A stretch of DNA of 64,000 nucleotides. Origin: Candidatus Protochlamydia phocaeensis. GTDB taxonomy: Bacteria; Chlamydiota; Chlamydiia; Chlamydiales; Parachlamydiaceae. This document shows positions 18,355 through 26,366 of this stretch, piece after piece. How positions within the stretch are numbered: position 1 is the stretch's first letter; every line of letters begins with the position of its first letter. Position numbers and translations under genes: made by a program. The stretch lies in the NCBI RefSeq assembly GCF_001545115.1, contig NZ_FCNU01000028.1, forward strand, positions 124,001 through 188,000. Direction: 5' to 3'. Under the pieces are notes generated by a model that had not been told where the DNA came from, did no database searches, and was given only the letters and a program-made list of their open reading frames with translations.

Positions 18355-21099
18355 GTGAAGAAATTGCTAGCTTTTTTGTTGCTTTACTTCATGCGCATGA
18401 CTTTATGGTTTCGCTATCGAGTGACCATCAAAGGATTAGAGAATCTTAATCCACATACTCTTAATAAACCTGGTGGAGTGCTTTTTCTGCCCAATCACCC
18501 AACTGTCTTTGTTGATCCCACATTAGTCACTTTGGCCATTTGGAGAAAATACCCCATTAGGCCCATGATTGTTGAATACATGTATTACACGCCAATGATT
18601 CATTGGTGCATGAAATTAATGAATGCGCTTCCGGTCCCCAATTTTGTGACGTCCAGCAACAGCTTAAAAAAGAAACGGGCAGACCAAGTGATCGAAACTG
18701 TCATTGAAGATTTAAAAAGAAAAGAAAATTTTCTGATTTATCCTGCAGGCAAGGTCAAGCACCAGGCTAAAGAAATCATTGGGGCATCCGGGGTGCATCG
18801 CATCATTCAAGCTGTTCCAGAAGCAAATGTTGTACTAGTGCGGACAACTGGCTTATGGGGAAGCAGTTTCTCTCGCGCCCTAACGGGAAAGACCCCGCCG
18901 ATGTTTGCCACGATTTTTCAAGGCATTAAGATTGCCTTAAAGAATCTCATTTTTTTTACTCCTCGCCGCGAAGTAACGATTGAATTTGTTCCTGCTGATT
19001 CCACTTTTCCTTATCAGGCTTCACGCTTAGAAATGAACCGCTATTTGGAAAAATGGTATAACCGGCCGGATGGGTTGACCCCGCAAACAGGAGAAGAGCC
19101 TGGAGAAAGCCTGTATCTTGTTTCTTATAGCATGTGGAAAGAAGAGCTTCCCAAGATTAAATCTTTGGATGAATATAGCGTCGAGATCGATTTAAATAAG
19201 ATTCCGCTGGAGGTTCAAGATAAAGTTAAGCACAAGCTGTTCGAGATGACGCAAATGCCGGCTGACCAGATTAAACCGGACATGAGCTTAAGCGCGGACC
19301 TCGGATTGGATTCATTGGATAATGCGGAGCTGATCGCTTTCTTAGACGATAATTTTGACGTTGCTGGCGTCCCAGTAGGGGAACTGACGACTGTTGGAAA
19401 GGTAATGGCATTGGCTGCCAAGCAGGTTGCTTTTGGAGAGCAGCTGGAAGAAGAACATGAAAATTTGACCGATTGGTTTCAATCTGTTCCGCATGAAAAT
19501 GCCACTTTGCCGGAAGGGGAAACCCTGCATGAAGTGTTTTTAAATAATTGCCAGCGCATGGGAAAGGCTGTGGCTTGTGGAGATGGCAGGGCAGGAGTGA
19601 TTACCTATAACCAGGCAAAAGTCCGTGTCTTGCTCCTGGCCGACTATATTCGCACTTTGCCCGGAGAGTATATTGGCATTTTGCTTCCTTCCAGCGTAGC
19701 AGCCTACTTTACCATTCTGGCCTGCCAATTAGCTGGGAAAATTCCTTTGTTGATTAACTGGACCGTAGGCCCTCGTCATCTTGAAACGGTCCGTGCCTTA
19801 TCTAAAGTCCAAGTTGTCTTGTCCTCTTGGGCTTTCTTAGACCGATTAGAGAACGTGGACTTGAATGGAATCGAAGACCTCATTGTCACATTGGAAGACG
19901 CGCGCCGCAATTTTTCTTTAAAACATAAATTGACCGCTTACTTTCGCTCTAAGCGCAGCACCAAAGCTATCCTATCGCTTTTTGACGTGCAAGATATGAA
20001 CAAGCATGCAAAAGCTGTTTTATTGTTCACAAGCGGGACGGAAAATATGCCAAAAGGCGTTCCTTTAACGCATGAGAATATCTTGAGCAATCAACGCGCT
20101 GTTGCACAAGCTGTCCATATTTATAAAGACGATATTTTGCTGGGCATCCTGCCTCCTTTTCACTCCTATGGATTCACAATCAGCGGATTGCTGTGCTTGC
20201 TGTGCGGTGTGCGGGTCGCTTATTACGCCGATCCGACCGATGGCAAAGGCCTGGCCCGAGCAATTGAGCGTTGGGGGGCCACCATTATTTGCGGTGCTCC
20301 GACCTTTTTAAAGGGCGTTTTTAAGAATGCCCAACCGGAGCAATTAAAGAGCCTGCGTTTATGCGTGAGCGGAGCTGAAAAAGCGCCTGCCGAACTATTT
20401 GGCATGGTCAAACAACTGGAACACTGCCTTCTAATAGAAGGCTACGGCATTACGGAGTGTTCGCCTGTTTTGACGGCAAATATGGAAGGCAATCCGGCTT
20501 TAGGAGTTGGCCAGCCCATGCCAAATGTCGAGCTTTGCATAGTCAACATAGATACTCATCAACCCATTCCCCAAGGGCAGCAAGGATTGATTTTGGCCAA
20601 GGGACCGAATATTTTCTCCGGCTATCTGAATAAGGGAATTTCAACCCCCTTTATTTTTATCAATGGCCAGCAATGGTATTCCACAGGCGATTTGGGTTAT
20701 CTAAATCCGCAAGGCAACTTGATCTTATCCGGAAGGCTTAAGCGCTTTATCAAAGTTGGAGGGGAAATGGTCAGCCTGGCTGCTATTGAAGATGCGCTGC
20801 AAACGACGATTGGGCAGAAGGCAGGTTTGCACCAAGAAGAAGGGCCTGTTCTGGCCGTTTGTGCTAAAGAAGAGGCCGGAGAAAAGACAAAGATTTTTGT
20901 CTTTACCCGTTTTACGACTTCTATTGAAGAAGTAAACCGATCTTTGAAAGAAGCGGGCTTTAGCAATCTTGTCAAGGTCTATCGCGTACAGCAGCTATCC
21001 GAAATTCCCATTATGGGGACGGGCAAGATCAATTATCGCGCTTTAGAAACCCAGCTATCGGCATTAAATAATAGCAATGAACTATCAAAGGCGACGTGA
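18355..21099 (+). CDS. aas: Fused acyltransferase - acyl carrier protein - acyl-ACP synthetase (Aas-like)
   Basis: A 914-residue three-domain protein for phospholipid acyl-chain incorporation or remodelling. Residues 1-240: PlsC-type 1-acylglycerophosphate acyltransferase with the NHPTVFVDP (H48, D54) motif and FLIYPAGK. Residues 285-355: an acyl carrier protein domain with the phosphopantetheine serine S320 in GLDSLD. Residues 385-905: an AMP-binding acyl-activating domain with LLFTSGTENMPKGVPLTH (557-574), YGITECSP, YSTGDLGY and GRLKRFIKVGGEMV. E. coli Aas has the first and third domains; the internal ACP is unusual. The start is GTG after AGAAGGAGAAG. The stop is immediately followed by the cysS ATG, so the two are coupled. 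Confidence 0.88.
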   Translation: MKKLLAFLLLYFMRMTLWFRYRVTIKGLENLNPHTLNKPGGVLFLPNHPTVFVDPTLVTLAIWRKYPIRPMIVEYMYYTPMIHWCMKLMNALPVPNFVTSSNSLKKKRADQVIETVIEDLKRKENFLIYPAGKVKHQAKEIIGASGVHRIIQAVPEANVVLVRTTGLWGSSFSRALTGKTPPMFATIFQGIKIALKNLIFFTPRREVTIEFVPADSTFPYQASRLEMNRYLEKWYNRPDGLTPQTGEEPGESLYLVSYSMWKEELPKIKSLDEYSVEIDLNKIPLEVQDKVKHKLFEMTQMPADQIKPDMSLSADLGLDSLDNAELIAFLDDNFDVAGVPVGELTTVGKVMALAAKQVAFGEQLEEEHENLTDWFQSVPHENATLPEGETLHEVFLNNCQRMGKAVACGDGRAGVITYNQAKVRVLLLADYIRTLPGEYIGILLPSSVAAYFTILACQLAGKIPLLINWTVGPRHLETVRALSKVQVVLSSWAFLDRLENVDLNGIEDLIVTLEDARRNFSLKHKLTAYFRSKRSTKAILSLFDVQDMNKHAKAVLLFTSGTENMPKGVPLTHENILSNQRAVAQAVHIYKDDILLGILPPFHSYGFTISGLLCLLCGVRVAYYADPTDGKGLARAIERWGATIICGAPTFLKGVFKNAQPEQLKSLRLCVSGAEKAPAELFGMVKQLEHCLLIEGYGITECSPVLTANMEGNPALGVGQPMPNVELCIVNIDTHQPIPQGQQGLILAKGPNIFSGYLNKGISTPFIFINGQQWYSTGDLGYLNPQGNLILSGRLKRFIKVGGEMVSLAAIEDALQTTIGQKAGLHQEEGPVLAVCAKEEAGEKTKIFVFTRFTTSIEEVNRSLKEAGFSNLVKVYRVQQLSEIPIMGTGKINYRALETQLSALNNSNELSKAT

Positions 21100-22572
21100 A
21101 TGAAAACTACCCACTTACAAACCGATGACCTTATGAATTCTCAAATTGATTTAAACCAGATTCGGCTGAAGCTTTTTAACACCGCTTCCCGCCAGAAAGA
21201 GCCGCTTGTCCCGCTTCAAGATAAGCATGTGCGCATGTATACGTGCGGGCCCACTGTCTATAATTTTGCCCATATCGGCAACTTCCGCACCTATGTCTTC
21301 GAAGACCTTTTGCGGCGCACAATTAAATTCTTCGGATTTGCCATGACGCAGGTCATGAATTTGACGGATGTGGATGATAAAACAATCAAGGGAGCGATTG
21401 CTAAAGGCATCACGTTGGACGAGTATACTCAGCCTTATAAAGAAGCTTTTTTCGAGGATTTAAAAACGCTCAATATCGAGCCTGCCGAATACTATCCCGC
21501 TGCAACGGATTTTATTCCCGACATGATCCGCATGGTTCAAATTCTGCTTAATAAAGGGATTGCCTACCGTGGAGGCGATGGAAGCATTTACTATGCGATC
21601 AATAAATTTCCCCGCTATGGCTGCCTATCCCATCTCCATTTAGAGGACTTACAAGCCGGCGCTTCCGAACGGGTGGCTGCGGATGAATATGAAAAGGATC
21701 ACGTGGCCGACTTTGTATTGTGGAAAAGCTATGATCCTGAAAGAGACGGACAGATCTTCTGGGACAGTCCTTTTGGGCTGGGGAGGCCCGGCTGGCATTT
21801 GGAGTGCTCGGCAATGGCCATGAAGCTGCTCGGCGAGACCATCGACATCCATGTGGGGGGGATTGACAATATGTTTCCCCATCATGAAAATGAAATTGCA
21901 CAGTCAGAAGCTTGCTCCGGGGAAATCTTTGCCAAGCTTTGGATGCATTCCGAACACCTGGTTGTCGACAATAAGAAGATGTCGAAAAGCCTAGGCAACT
22001 TTTATACGTTAAGAGACTTACTCAATAAAGGTTTTACGGGAATACAAGTGCGCTATTTGCTTCTCCAGACGCACTATAAAACTCAGCTGAACTTTACTTT
22101 TCAAGGATTGGAATCTGTCAAAAGCAGCCTGCAGAGGCTGAATGATTTTATTCAAAGGCTGTATGAAATAGAAGGAAATACTCCGGGAGGCCGTATGGAG
22201 GCGCTCATTCGGGAGGCCTTAAGAGTATTTGCGGAATCATTGGCAGATGATCTTAACATTTCGGCTGCTTTGGCAGCTATCTTTGATTTTGTCCGCGAAG
22301 TTAATGGCCTTTGCGATGCCGGGCAGGTCAGCCGGGTAGAGGCAGATCAGGCATTAGCCTTGATGAAGAGATTTAACGATGTGCTTGGCGTCCTGTCTTT
22401 TGAAAAAAGGGAAGAAGAGATTCCTGCCGACCTGCAAGAGGCTTTCTCAAGACGCTTGCAAGCGCGGGCAGAGAAGAACTGGAAATTGGCTGACGAGCTG
22501 CGCGATTTCATTCATCAGCGCGGCTATTTAATCGAAGACACCCCGCATGGCGCGCGGTTAAAGAAAGCTTAA
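21100..22572 (+). CDS. cysS: Cysteinyl-tRNA synthetase
   Basis: Charges tRNA-Cys. This is a class I synthetase of 490 residues, close to family length. It has the N-terminal zinc cysteine in MYTCGPTVYN, the HIGH motif as HIGN (residues 58-61), GWHLECSAMAMKLLG with zinc ligands, HVGGIDNMFPHHENE, and the KMSKS loop as KKMSKSLGNF. The ATG touches the preceding stop codon (TGA then ATG). An in-frame ATG 11 codons later (21133) would give a more typical N-terminus and is a real alternative. cysS, lysS and aas are also neighbours in Chlamydia as I recall it. Confidence 0.96.
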   Translation: MKTTHLQTDDLMNSQIDLNQIRLKLFNTASRQKEPLVPLQDKHVRMYTCGPTVYNFAHIGNFRTYVFEDLLRRTIKFFGFAMTQVMNLTDVDDKTIKGAIAKGITLDEYTQPYKEAFFEDLKTLNIEPAEYYPAATDFIPDMIRMVQILLNKGIAYRGGDGSIYYAINKFPRYGCLSHLHLEDLQAGASERVAADEYEKDHVADFVLWKSYDPERDGQIFWDSPFGLGRPGWHLECSAMAMKLLGETIDIHVGGIDNMFPHHENEIAQSEACSGEIFAKLWMHSEHLVVDNKKMSKSLGNFYTLRDLLNKGFTGIQVRYLLLQTHYKTQLNFTFQGLESVKSSLQRLNDFIQRLYEIEGNTPGGRMEALIREALRVFAESLADDLNISAALAAIFDFVREVNGLCDAGQVSRVEADQALALMKRFNDVLGVLSFEKREEEIPADLQEAFSRRLQARAEKNWKLADELRDFIHQRGYLIEDTPHGARLKKA

Positions 22573-22594
22573 CACTTAGGTGGAAGAAAAACGT

Positions 22595-22846
22595 ATGGTT
22601 GATCGTGCAAGAACAAAAGACGAGAGTTTTATCATTCGCCTCTACGAGGAGGCCTCCAAGCTGCCTGATATAGAGGATCCCTTGGATCGCTATGTGATTG
22701 GAACAGCAGTCGGATTGCAGAAGAATGCAGTCGACACTATTTGCAATTTATTGGCTAAAGCAAATTTTATTAAAAAACATGGCAATGTCGATATTTCCAT
22801 TACGGAAAATGGCATTAAGCTAGTGAAGAGTGTGACGGAGAGGTAG
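22595..22846 (+). CDS. Small conserved-looking protein, possible winged helix
   Basis: A basic protein of about 83 residues. A helix-turn-helix-like run (DRYVIGTAVGLQKNAVDTICNLL) is followed by a wing-like segment ending in ITENGIKLVK, which is how small winged-helix proteins often finish. I therefore suspect nucleic-acid binding but cannot name a family. ATG 22595 is preceded by an AGGTGGAAG stretch; GTG 22580 is an alternative start. It lies 22 bases behind cysS and is probably cotranscribed. It is followed by an intergenic palindrome that may terminate the transcript. Confidence 0.7.
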   Translation: MVDRARTKDESFIIRLYEEASKLPDIEDPLDRYVIGTAVGLQKNAVDTICNLLAKANFIKKHGNVDISITENGIKLVKSVTER

Positions 22847-22927
22847 GTAGCCTTTTGCCAAAGCTTGATCTTTCTTGCCAAGCTGATAACTGCAGGGCTG
22901 CTATACATTGACTAAAATGAGATAATC

Positions 22928-23008
22928 ACCTGAGTTTTGAGTTTTTTGCCTTTTCTTACCTCGAGACTTTAATGCAGTCCAAAAGGTAAATAAACTCAAA
23001 ACGCAGGT
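22928..23008. repeat. Intergenic palindromic repeat, family 1 copy
   Basis: The arms 22928-22944 and 22992-23008 pair at 16 of 17 positions (ACCTGAGTTTTGAGTTT with its reverse complement). The interior contains TTGCC and ACTTTAATGCAGTCC. A second copy lies at 38346-38436 with the same arm sequence and the same interior words, showing a repeat family rather than a chance hairpin. Confidence 0.75.
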
Positions 23009-23058
23009 TAATAAGAAAAACTCCCAGCTTTTATTCAATCAATTTTAAAGGAGAAACG

Positions 23059-23385
23059 ATGAGCTTTAATCCATTAACTATCCCACCTGAATGCAGATTT
23101 ATACCGAGTCCAGAGGAAATTACTCGAAGATACAAGGCATCTGAGGCTTTGTATAATAAATTTTCTGGTAGCAATCCTGAATTCCAATATTTTGAAGCGT
23201 CTTCTCGGTTAAAATTTGCTCAGGACTCAATTAATCAGGGAGATCGCAAAGAGGCAGGCATCCAATCGCTTAAAGCGCATGGACTATTTTATCAGCTCCA
23301 TCTAAGTAATCCTGACCGTTATGGAATGCAGGATGTCAGAGCATGCGCCAATCTATTTCAATCCACTATGAGCGCAAAATTGTAG
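23059..23385 (+). CDS. Small protein of unknown function
   Basis: A 108-residue soluble protein with no recognised family. The central part (residues 20-85) is helical, with a TPR-like spacing of small residues (YFEASSRLKFAQDSINQGDRK then EAGIQSLKAHGLF), so a short helical repeat fold is plausible. A strong ribosome site, AAAGGAG, lies 6 bases before ATG 23059, which supports reality. It ends just before a hairpin shared with the convergent gene. Confidence 0.65.
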   Translation: MSFNPLTIPPECRFIPSPEEITRRYKASEALYNKFSGSNPEFQYFEASSRLKFAQDSINQGDRKEAGIQSLKAHGLFYQLHLSNPDRYGMQDVRACANLFQSTMSAKL

Positions 23386-23397
23386 AATCAACGCGTC

Positions 23398-23435
23398 TTC
23401 CTTCAGAAGAATAAGCGATCATTCGTCTGAAGGAA
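23398..23435. terminator. Bidirectional terminator-like hairpin
   Basis: TTCCTTCAGA (23398-23407) pairs perfectly with TCTGAAGGAA (23426-23435) between two convergent genes, 13 bases after one stop and 15 after the other. Confidence 0.7.
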
Positions 23436-23449
23436 AACCATCTTATTCC

Positions 23450-23722
23450 CTACCAGTTCCTGCGCCGTGCGCCCACGCTAACCATCTTCGCCTCGCCTCC
23501 TGTTCCGGCAAAAGCCACAAACCAGGCAATGATGCAGAGGATGGGATTGGTTTCCCAATAATATTGGGTGGCCAAAATGGCAACCGTCAAATGGGGAGCA
23601 AAAATCCAGCCGAGCCAAGCAAGCAGCCCGAATGGGATAGATACTGCGAATAGCATAGTCAAGCGGGGGAAAAGAGTGATAAAGATCAGAAAAAAAATTC
23701 CATGATGCTGCCAGAAATCCAT
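23450..23722 (-). CDS. Small membrane protein
   Basis: A 90-residue protein with three likely membrane segments: residues 8-24 (IFFLIFITLFPRLTMLF), 26-46 and 60-72, ending in a basic tail (GARRRNW). No family recognised. Start ATG 23722 follows GGAG at 6 bases. The opening residues (MDFWQHHGIFFLIFITLF) resemble an uncleaved signal anchor. Confidence 0.7.
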   Translation of the reverse strand: MDFWQHHGIFFLIFITLFPRLTMLFAVSIPFGLLAWLGWIFAPHLTVAILATQYYWETNPILCIIAWFVAFAGTGGEAKMVSVGARRRNW

Positions 23723-23861
23723 AGCGATCTCCTTTTTCCCTGATTATCTATACTCAGCCTTTTGCAGACAACAAGCATTTATACCCTTTATCAGAAATAG
23801 CCTTGAATCGCGAGGCTCTGGCTTCAGTCCAAATATTGCTCTTGGTGCGTAAGGTGAGGAT

Positions 23862-24365
23862 TTAGGCTGTGAAATAGATAGGTGTAGACATGAGATTTAA
23901 GTCCTCTCCCCACAGATGCGTTAATAAACGTGTGGTTGAGGGCTGGATTCGGGACAAAATTTGAAGATTTATTTTAATAATAGAGCTAGGCAAAATAATA
24001 AACCGCTTAAAAGGAGAAAGGGTATTGATTAAATTAATGTTAGCGGAAGGGATGGCATAATTGAGGCCGACATGTGCTATTGTTAAACTGAATGCAGGGA
24101 TTAGCAATTCTTTATACCACGTCGATTCTGAACTAAAAATGTAATTGAATACAGGAATAAGCAGAGCATGAATGGTTGCAGCGAGGGCAGCTGTGACACC
24201 AGCTACAACAGGGCGAGCTAAATTTACTCCTGCTTGAGGATTTAAATGAACTAATATTACAGAAGCTGTGAAAGAAAAGACAGCGCTGCGGCCGACAGTC
24301 CTTAAACTGTTCCTTGGAATTTGGTTAGCGTAACTTAAAAAACCTTGTTGAAGACCTGTAATCAT
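23862..24365 (-). CDS. Hypothetical membrane-associated protein
   Basis: A 167-residue protein with moderately hydrophobic stretches at about residues 28-42, 50-76 and 87-105 (ELLIPAFSLTIAHVGLNYA), compatible with two or three membrane helices. No family recognised. The ribosome site AGGTG abuts a 22-bp perfect inverted repeat whose arm ends immediately at it, so translation could depend on RNA folding. The low-complexity composition and lack of recognisable motifs leave function open. Confidence 0.6.
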   Translation of the reverse strand: MITGLQQGFLSYANQIPRNSLRTVGRSAVFSFTASVILVHLNPQAGVNLARPVVAGVTAALAATIHALLIPVFNYIFSSESTWYKELLIPAFSLTIAHVGLNYAIPSANINLINTLSPFKRFIILPSSIIKINLQILSRIQPSTTRLLTHLWGEDLNLMSTPIYFTA

Positions 24366-24375
24366 TTTTATTCAC

Positions 24376-24421
24376 CTATCGTCTAAGAATCAAATCGGTC
24401 GATTTGATTCTTAGACGATAG
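24376..24421. repeat. 22-bp perfect inverted repeat, probable terminator or RBS hairpin
   Basis: The arms 24376-24397 and 24400-24421 are exact reverse complements (CTATCGTCTAAGAATCAAATCG), separated by only 2 bases. The element sits 24 bases after the lysS stop and 11 bases before the next minus-strand start codon, adjoining its AGGTG ribosome site. It could terminate lysS transcription and/or control the downstream gene. No other copy was seen in the window. Confidence 0.8.
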
Positions 24422-24444
24422 TATTTATTGTGAATTAAAATCAA

Positions 24445-26031
24445 CTATAAAGGCTTCATCCAAGGGAAGTAAAGGACGTCTCGGATGGAGTGGGAATTGG
24501 TCAGGATCATGACCAGGCGGTCAATGCCGATTCCAATTCCGCCTGTGGGCGGCATGCCTTGGCAAATGGCTTCAATAAACTCTTCATCGAGCGGACTGGC
24601 CTCCTCATCGCCAGCGTCGCGGCGAGCTGCCTGGAGCTCGAGCAGGTTGCGCTGAATCTCGGGATCGTTCAATTCGGTATAGGAGTTGCAGACCTCTTGA
24701 GATAAAATGAAGCTTTCAAAGCGCTCCACAATGCCCTCTTCGCGCAGCTTTGGATCGCGGTGGGGTTTGCAAAGAGGCGTAGTTTCAATCGGATGGTCGT
24801 AGATATGGTGCGGCTGAGTGAGGTGAGGCTCGACCAATACTTCAAATAAAGCGGCAATGAGCAGCCCTCGGCTAAGACCTTTTAATTTTTTAAGGTCGCA
24901 ATGGCCGCTTTCTTCTAGCATACGGCGCATGTCCTCGTCGGAGAGCTGATCGACATCTACATTGCCATATTGCTTGATGCTATCTTTCATACTGAGGCGT
25001 ATCCAAGGAGCCTTCATATCGACATAAGTCGTTTCAGCCCCTTCATGCGGAGTATAAGGAACCACAGTCGTCCCATATAAGCTGATTGCCAGTTTTTCAA
25101 ATAAATTTTCAACAAAGCTCATCATGTCCTTGTAGTCCCAATACGCGGCATAGGCCTCCAGCAAGGTAAATTCGGGATTGTGGTTGCGGTCAATGCCTTC
25201 ATTGCGGAAGACACGCCCCATTTCATAGACGCGGTTCATTCCGCCTACAATGAGCTTCTTCAAAGGGATTTCTAAAGAGATGCGCATGAACATTTCTTGC
25301 TCAAGGGCATGGAGCTCTGTTTTAAAAGGGCGTGCTTCAGCTCCGCCATAAATGCTCTGCAAAATAGGCGTTTCAACTTCCAAAAACTGATTATCGTCGA
25401 AATAAGAACGGATTTGCTTGAGAATTTGGCTGCGCGTGCGGAAAAGTTGAGCCACATCGAGATGCGAAATCAAATCCAGCCAACGTTTGCGATAGCGCAG
25501 CTCTTTATCCGCTAAGCCGCTATGTTTGTCGGCAAGGGGAAGCAGGGTTTTGCATAGCAGGGTCGCTTGCTTGACAAAAACGGTTAACTCTCCCTTGTGG
25601 GTATGGAAAAGATGCCCTTCAATTCCAATGATATCGCCAAGGTCAATTTTTTTTTCGATGAATTTATAGGCAGACGATTCGCACTCAGCTGCTTCGCTGG
25701 GATTGGAGGGATAGCCAGTCAGCTGTGTTTGGTCGCGGTTAAACATGATTTGGATGCGGCCTGTTTCATCTTGCAGATGGGCAAACGCATTTTTTCCCAT
25801 TGAGCGGAAAAGCACAAGGCGGCCGGCCAAACAAACAGGTGCAGTTGTGCCTGCTGCTGCATCCTCGCTATGCCCTACTTGCGCTTGATCATATTCCCGG
25901 TGCAGTTGTTGGGTTGTATGGGTAGGAGTATATTTGGGAGGATAAGGATCAATGCATTGCCGAATTTCGGTCAATTTGCGCAGGCGATTCTGAAATTCCT
26001 CGTGTTCATGATAATCAGGCTTTTTTGTCAT
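24445..26031 (-). CDS. lysS: Lysyl-tRNA synthetase (class II)
   Basis: Charges tRNA-Lys. About 528 residues, slightly longer than the usual 500. An OB-fold anticodon-binding domain comes first (APVCLAGRLVLFRSMGKNAFAHLQDETG reads as one run across residues 65-95). The class II core follows: FLEVETPILQSIYGGAEARPF, motif 2 as FRNEGIDRNHNPEFTLLEAY, and motif 3 as GIGIGIDRLVMIL. An extra acidic insert, QVGHSEDAAAG, lies near residue 55. I prefer ATG 26031; GTG 26040 overlaps the stop of the upstream 62-codon gene. Transcription is probably shared with that gene and ends at the 22-bp hairpin. Confidence 0.95.
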   Translation of the reverse strand: MTKKPDYHEHEEFQNRLRKLTEIRQCIDPYPPKYTPTHTTQQLHREYDQAQVGHSEDAAAGTTAPVCLAGRLVLFRSMGKNAFAHLQDETGRIQIMFNRDQTQLTGYPSNPSEAAECESSAYKFIEKKIDLGDIIGIEGHLFHTHKGELTVFVKQATLLCKTLLPLADKHSGLADKELRYRKRWLDLISHLDVAQLFRTRSQILKQIRSYFDDNQFLEVETPILQSIYGGAEARPFKTELHALEQEMFMRISLEIPLKKLIVGGMNRVYEMGRVFRNEGIDRNHNPEFTLLEAYAAYWDYKDMMSFVENLFEKLAISLYGTTVVPYTPHEGAETTYVDMKAPWIRLSMKDSIKQYGNVDVDQLSDEDMRRMLEESGHCDLKKLKGLSRGLLIAALFEVLVEPHLTQPHHIYDHPIETTPLCKPHRDPKLREEGIVERFESFILSQEVCNSYTELNDPEIQRNLLELQAARRDAGDEEASPLDEEFIEAICQGMPPTGGIGIGIDRLVMILTNSHSIRDVLYFPWMKPL

Positions 26032-26039
26032 AGATGTCA

Positions 26040-26228
26040 CTACTTCGTCTCAGGGGTTTGAATAATAATGGACTTGGGTGGTGTACCACTTCTGCTATAT
26101 TCTAGGCGAGCATAAGCTTGAACCGTCGTCCAAATAAGGGCCAACATATAAAGCGCCCACATAAAAATAAAAAACTTTGTCTGGCGACTAGATCCCTTCA
26201 ATGCTTTGATCGCTTGCTTAACTCTCAT
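26040..26228 (-). CDS. 62-residue single-pass membrane protein
   Basis: A short protein with a basic N-terminus (MRVKQAIKALKGSSRQTK), one membrane helix at about residues 18-38 (FFIFMWALYMLALIWTTV) and a polar tail. An excellent ribosome site, AGGAGGAA, precedes ATG 26228 at 7 bases, so I consider it real despite its size. Its stop codon touches the lysS GTG and lies 6 bases from the lysS ATG, indicating coupling. Function unknown. Confidence 0.75.
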   Translation of the reverse strand: MRVKQAIKALKGSSRQTKFFIFMWALYMLALIWTTVQAYARLEYSRSGTPPKSIIIQTPETK

Positions 26229-26366
26229 CTGTCTTCCTCCTGCGTTCTAACGAGGTTGGTTATATCGCATTTGGCGATTTCACTCAAAGGCTTCGGCATG
26301 TTGAATGCAGAAGCGCTTTAAAGTGAAAAAAATGCTTCACAGATGAGAATTAACGATTCTTGGTAA

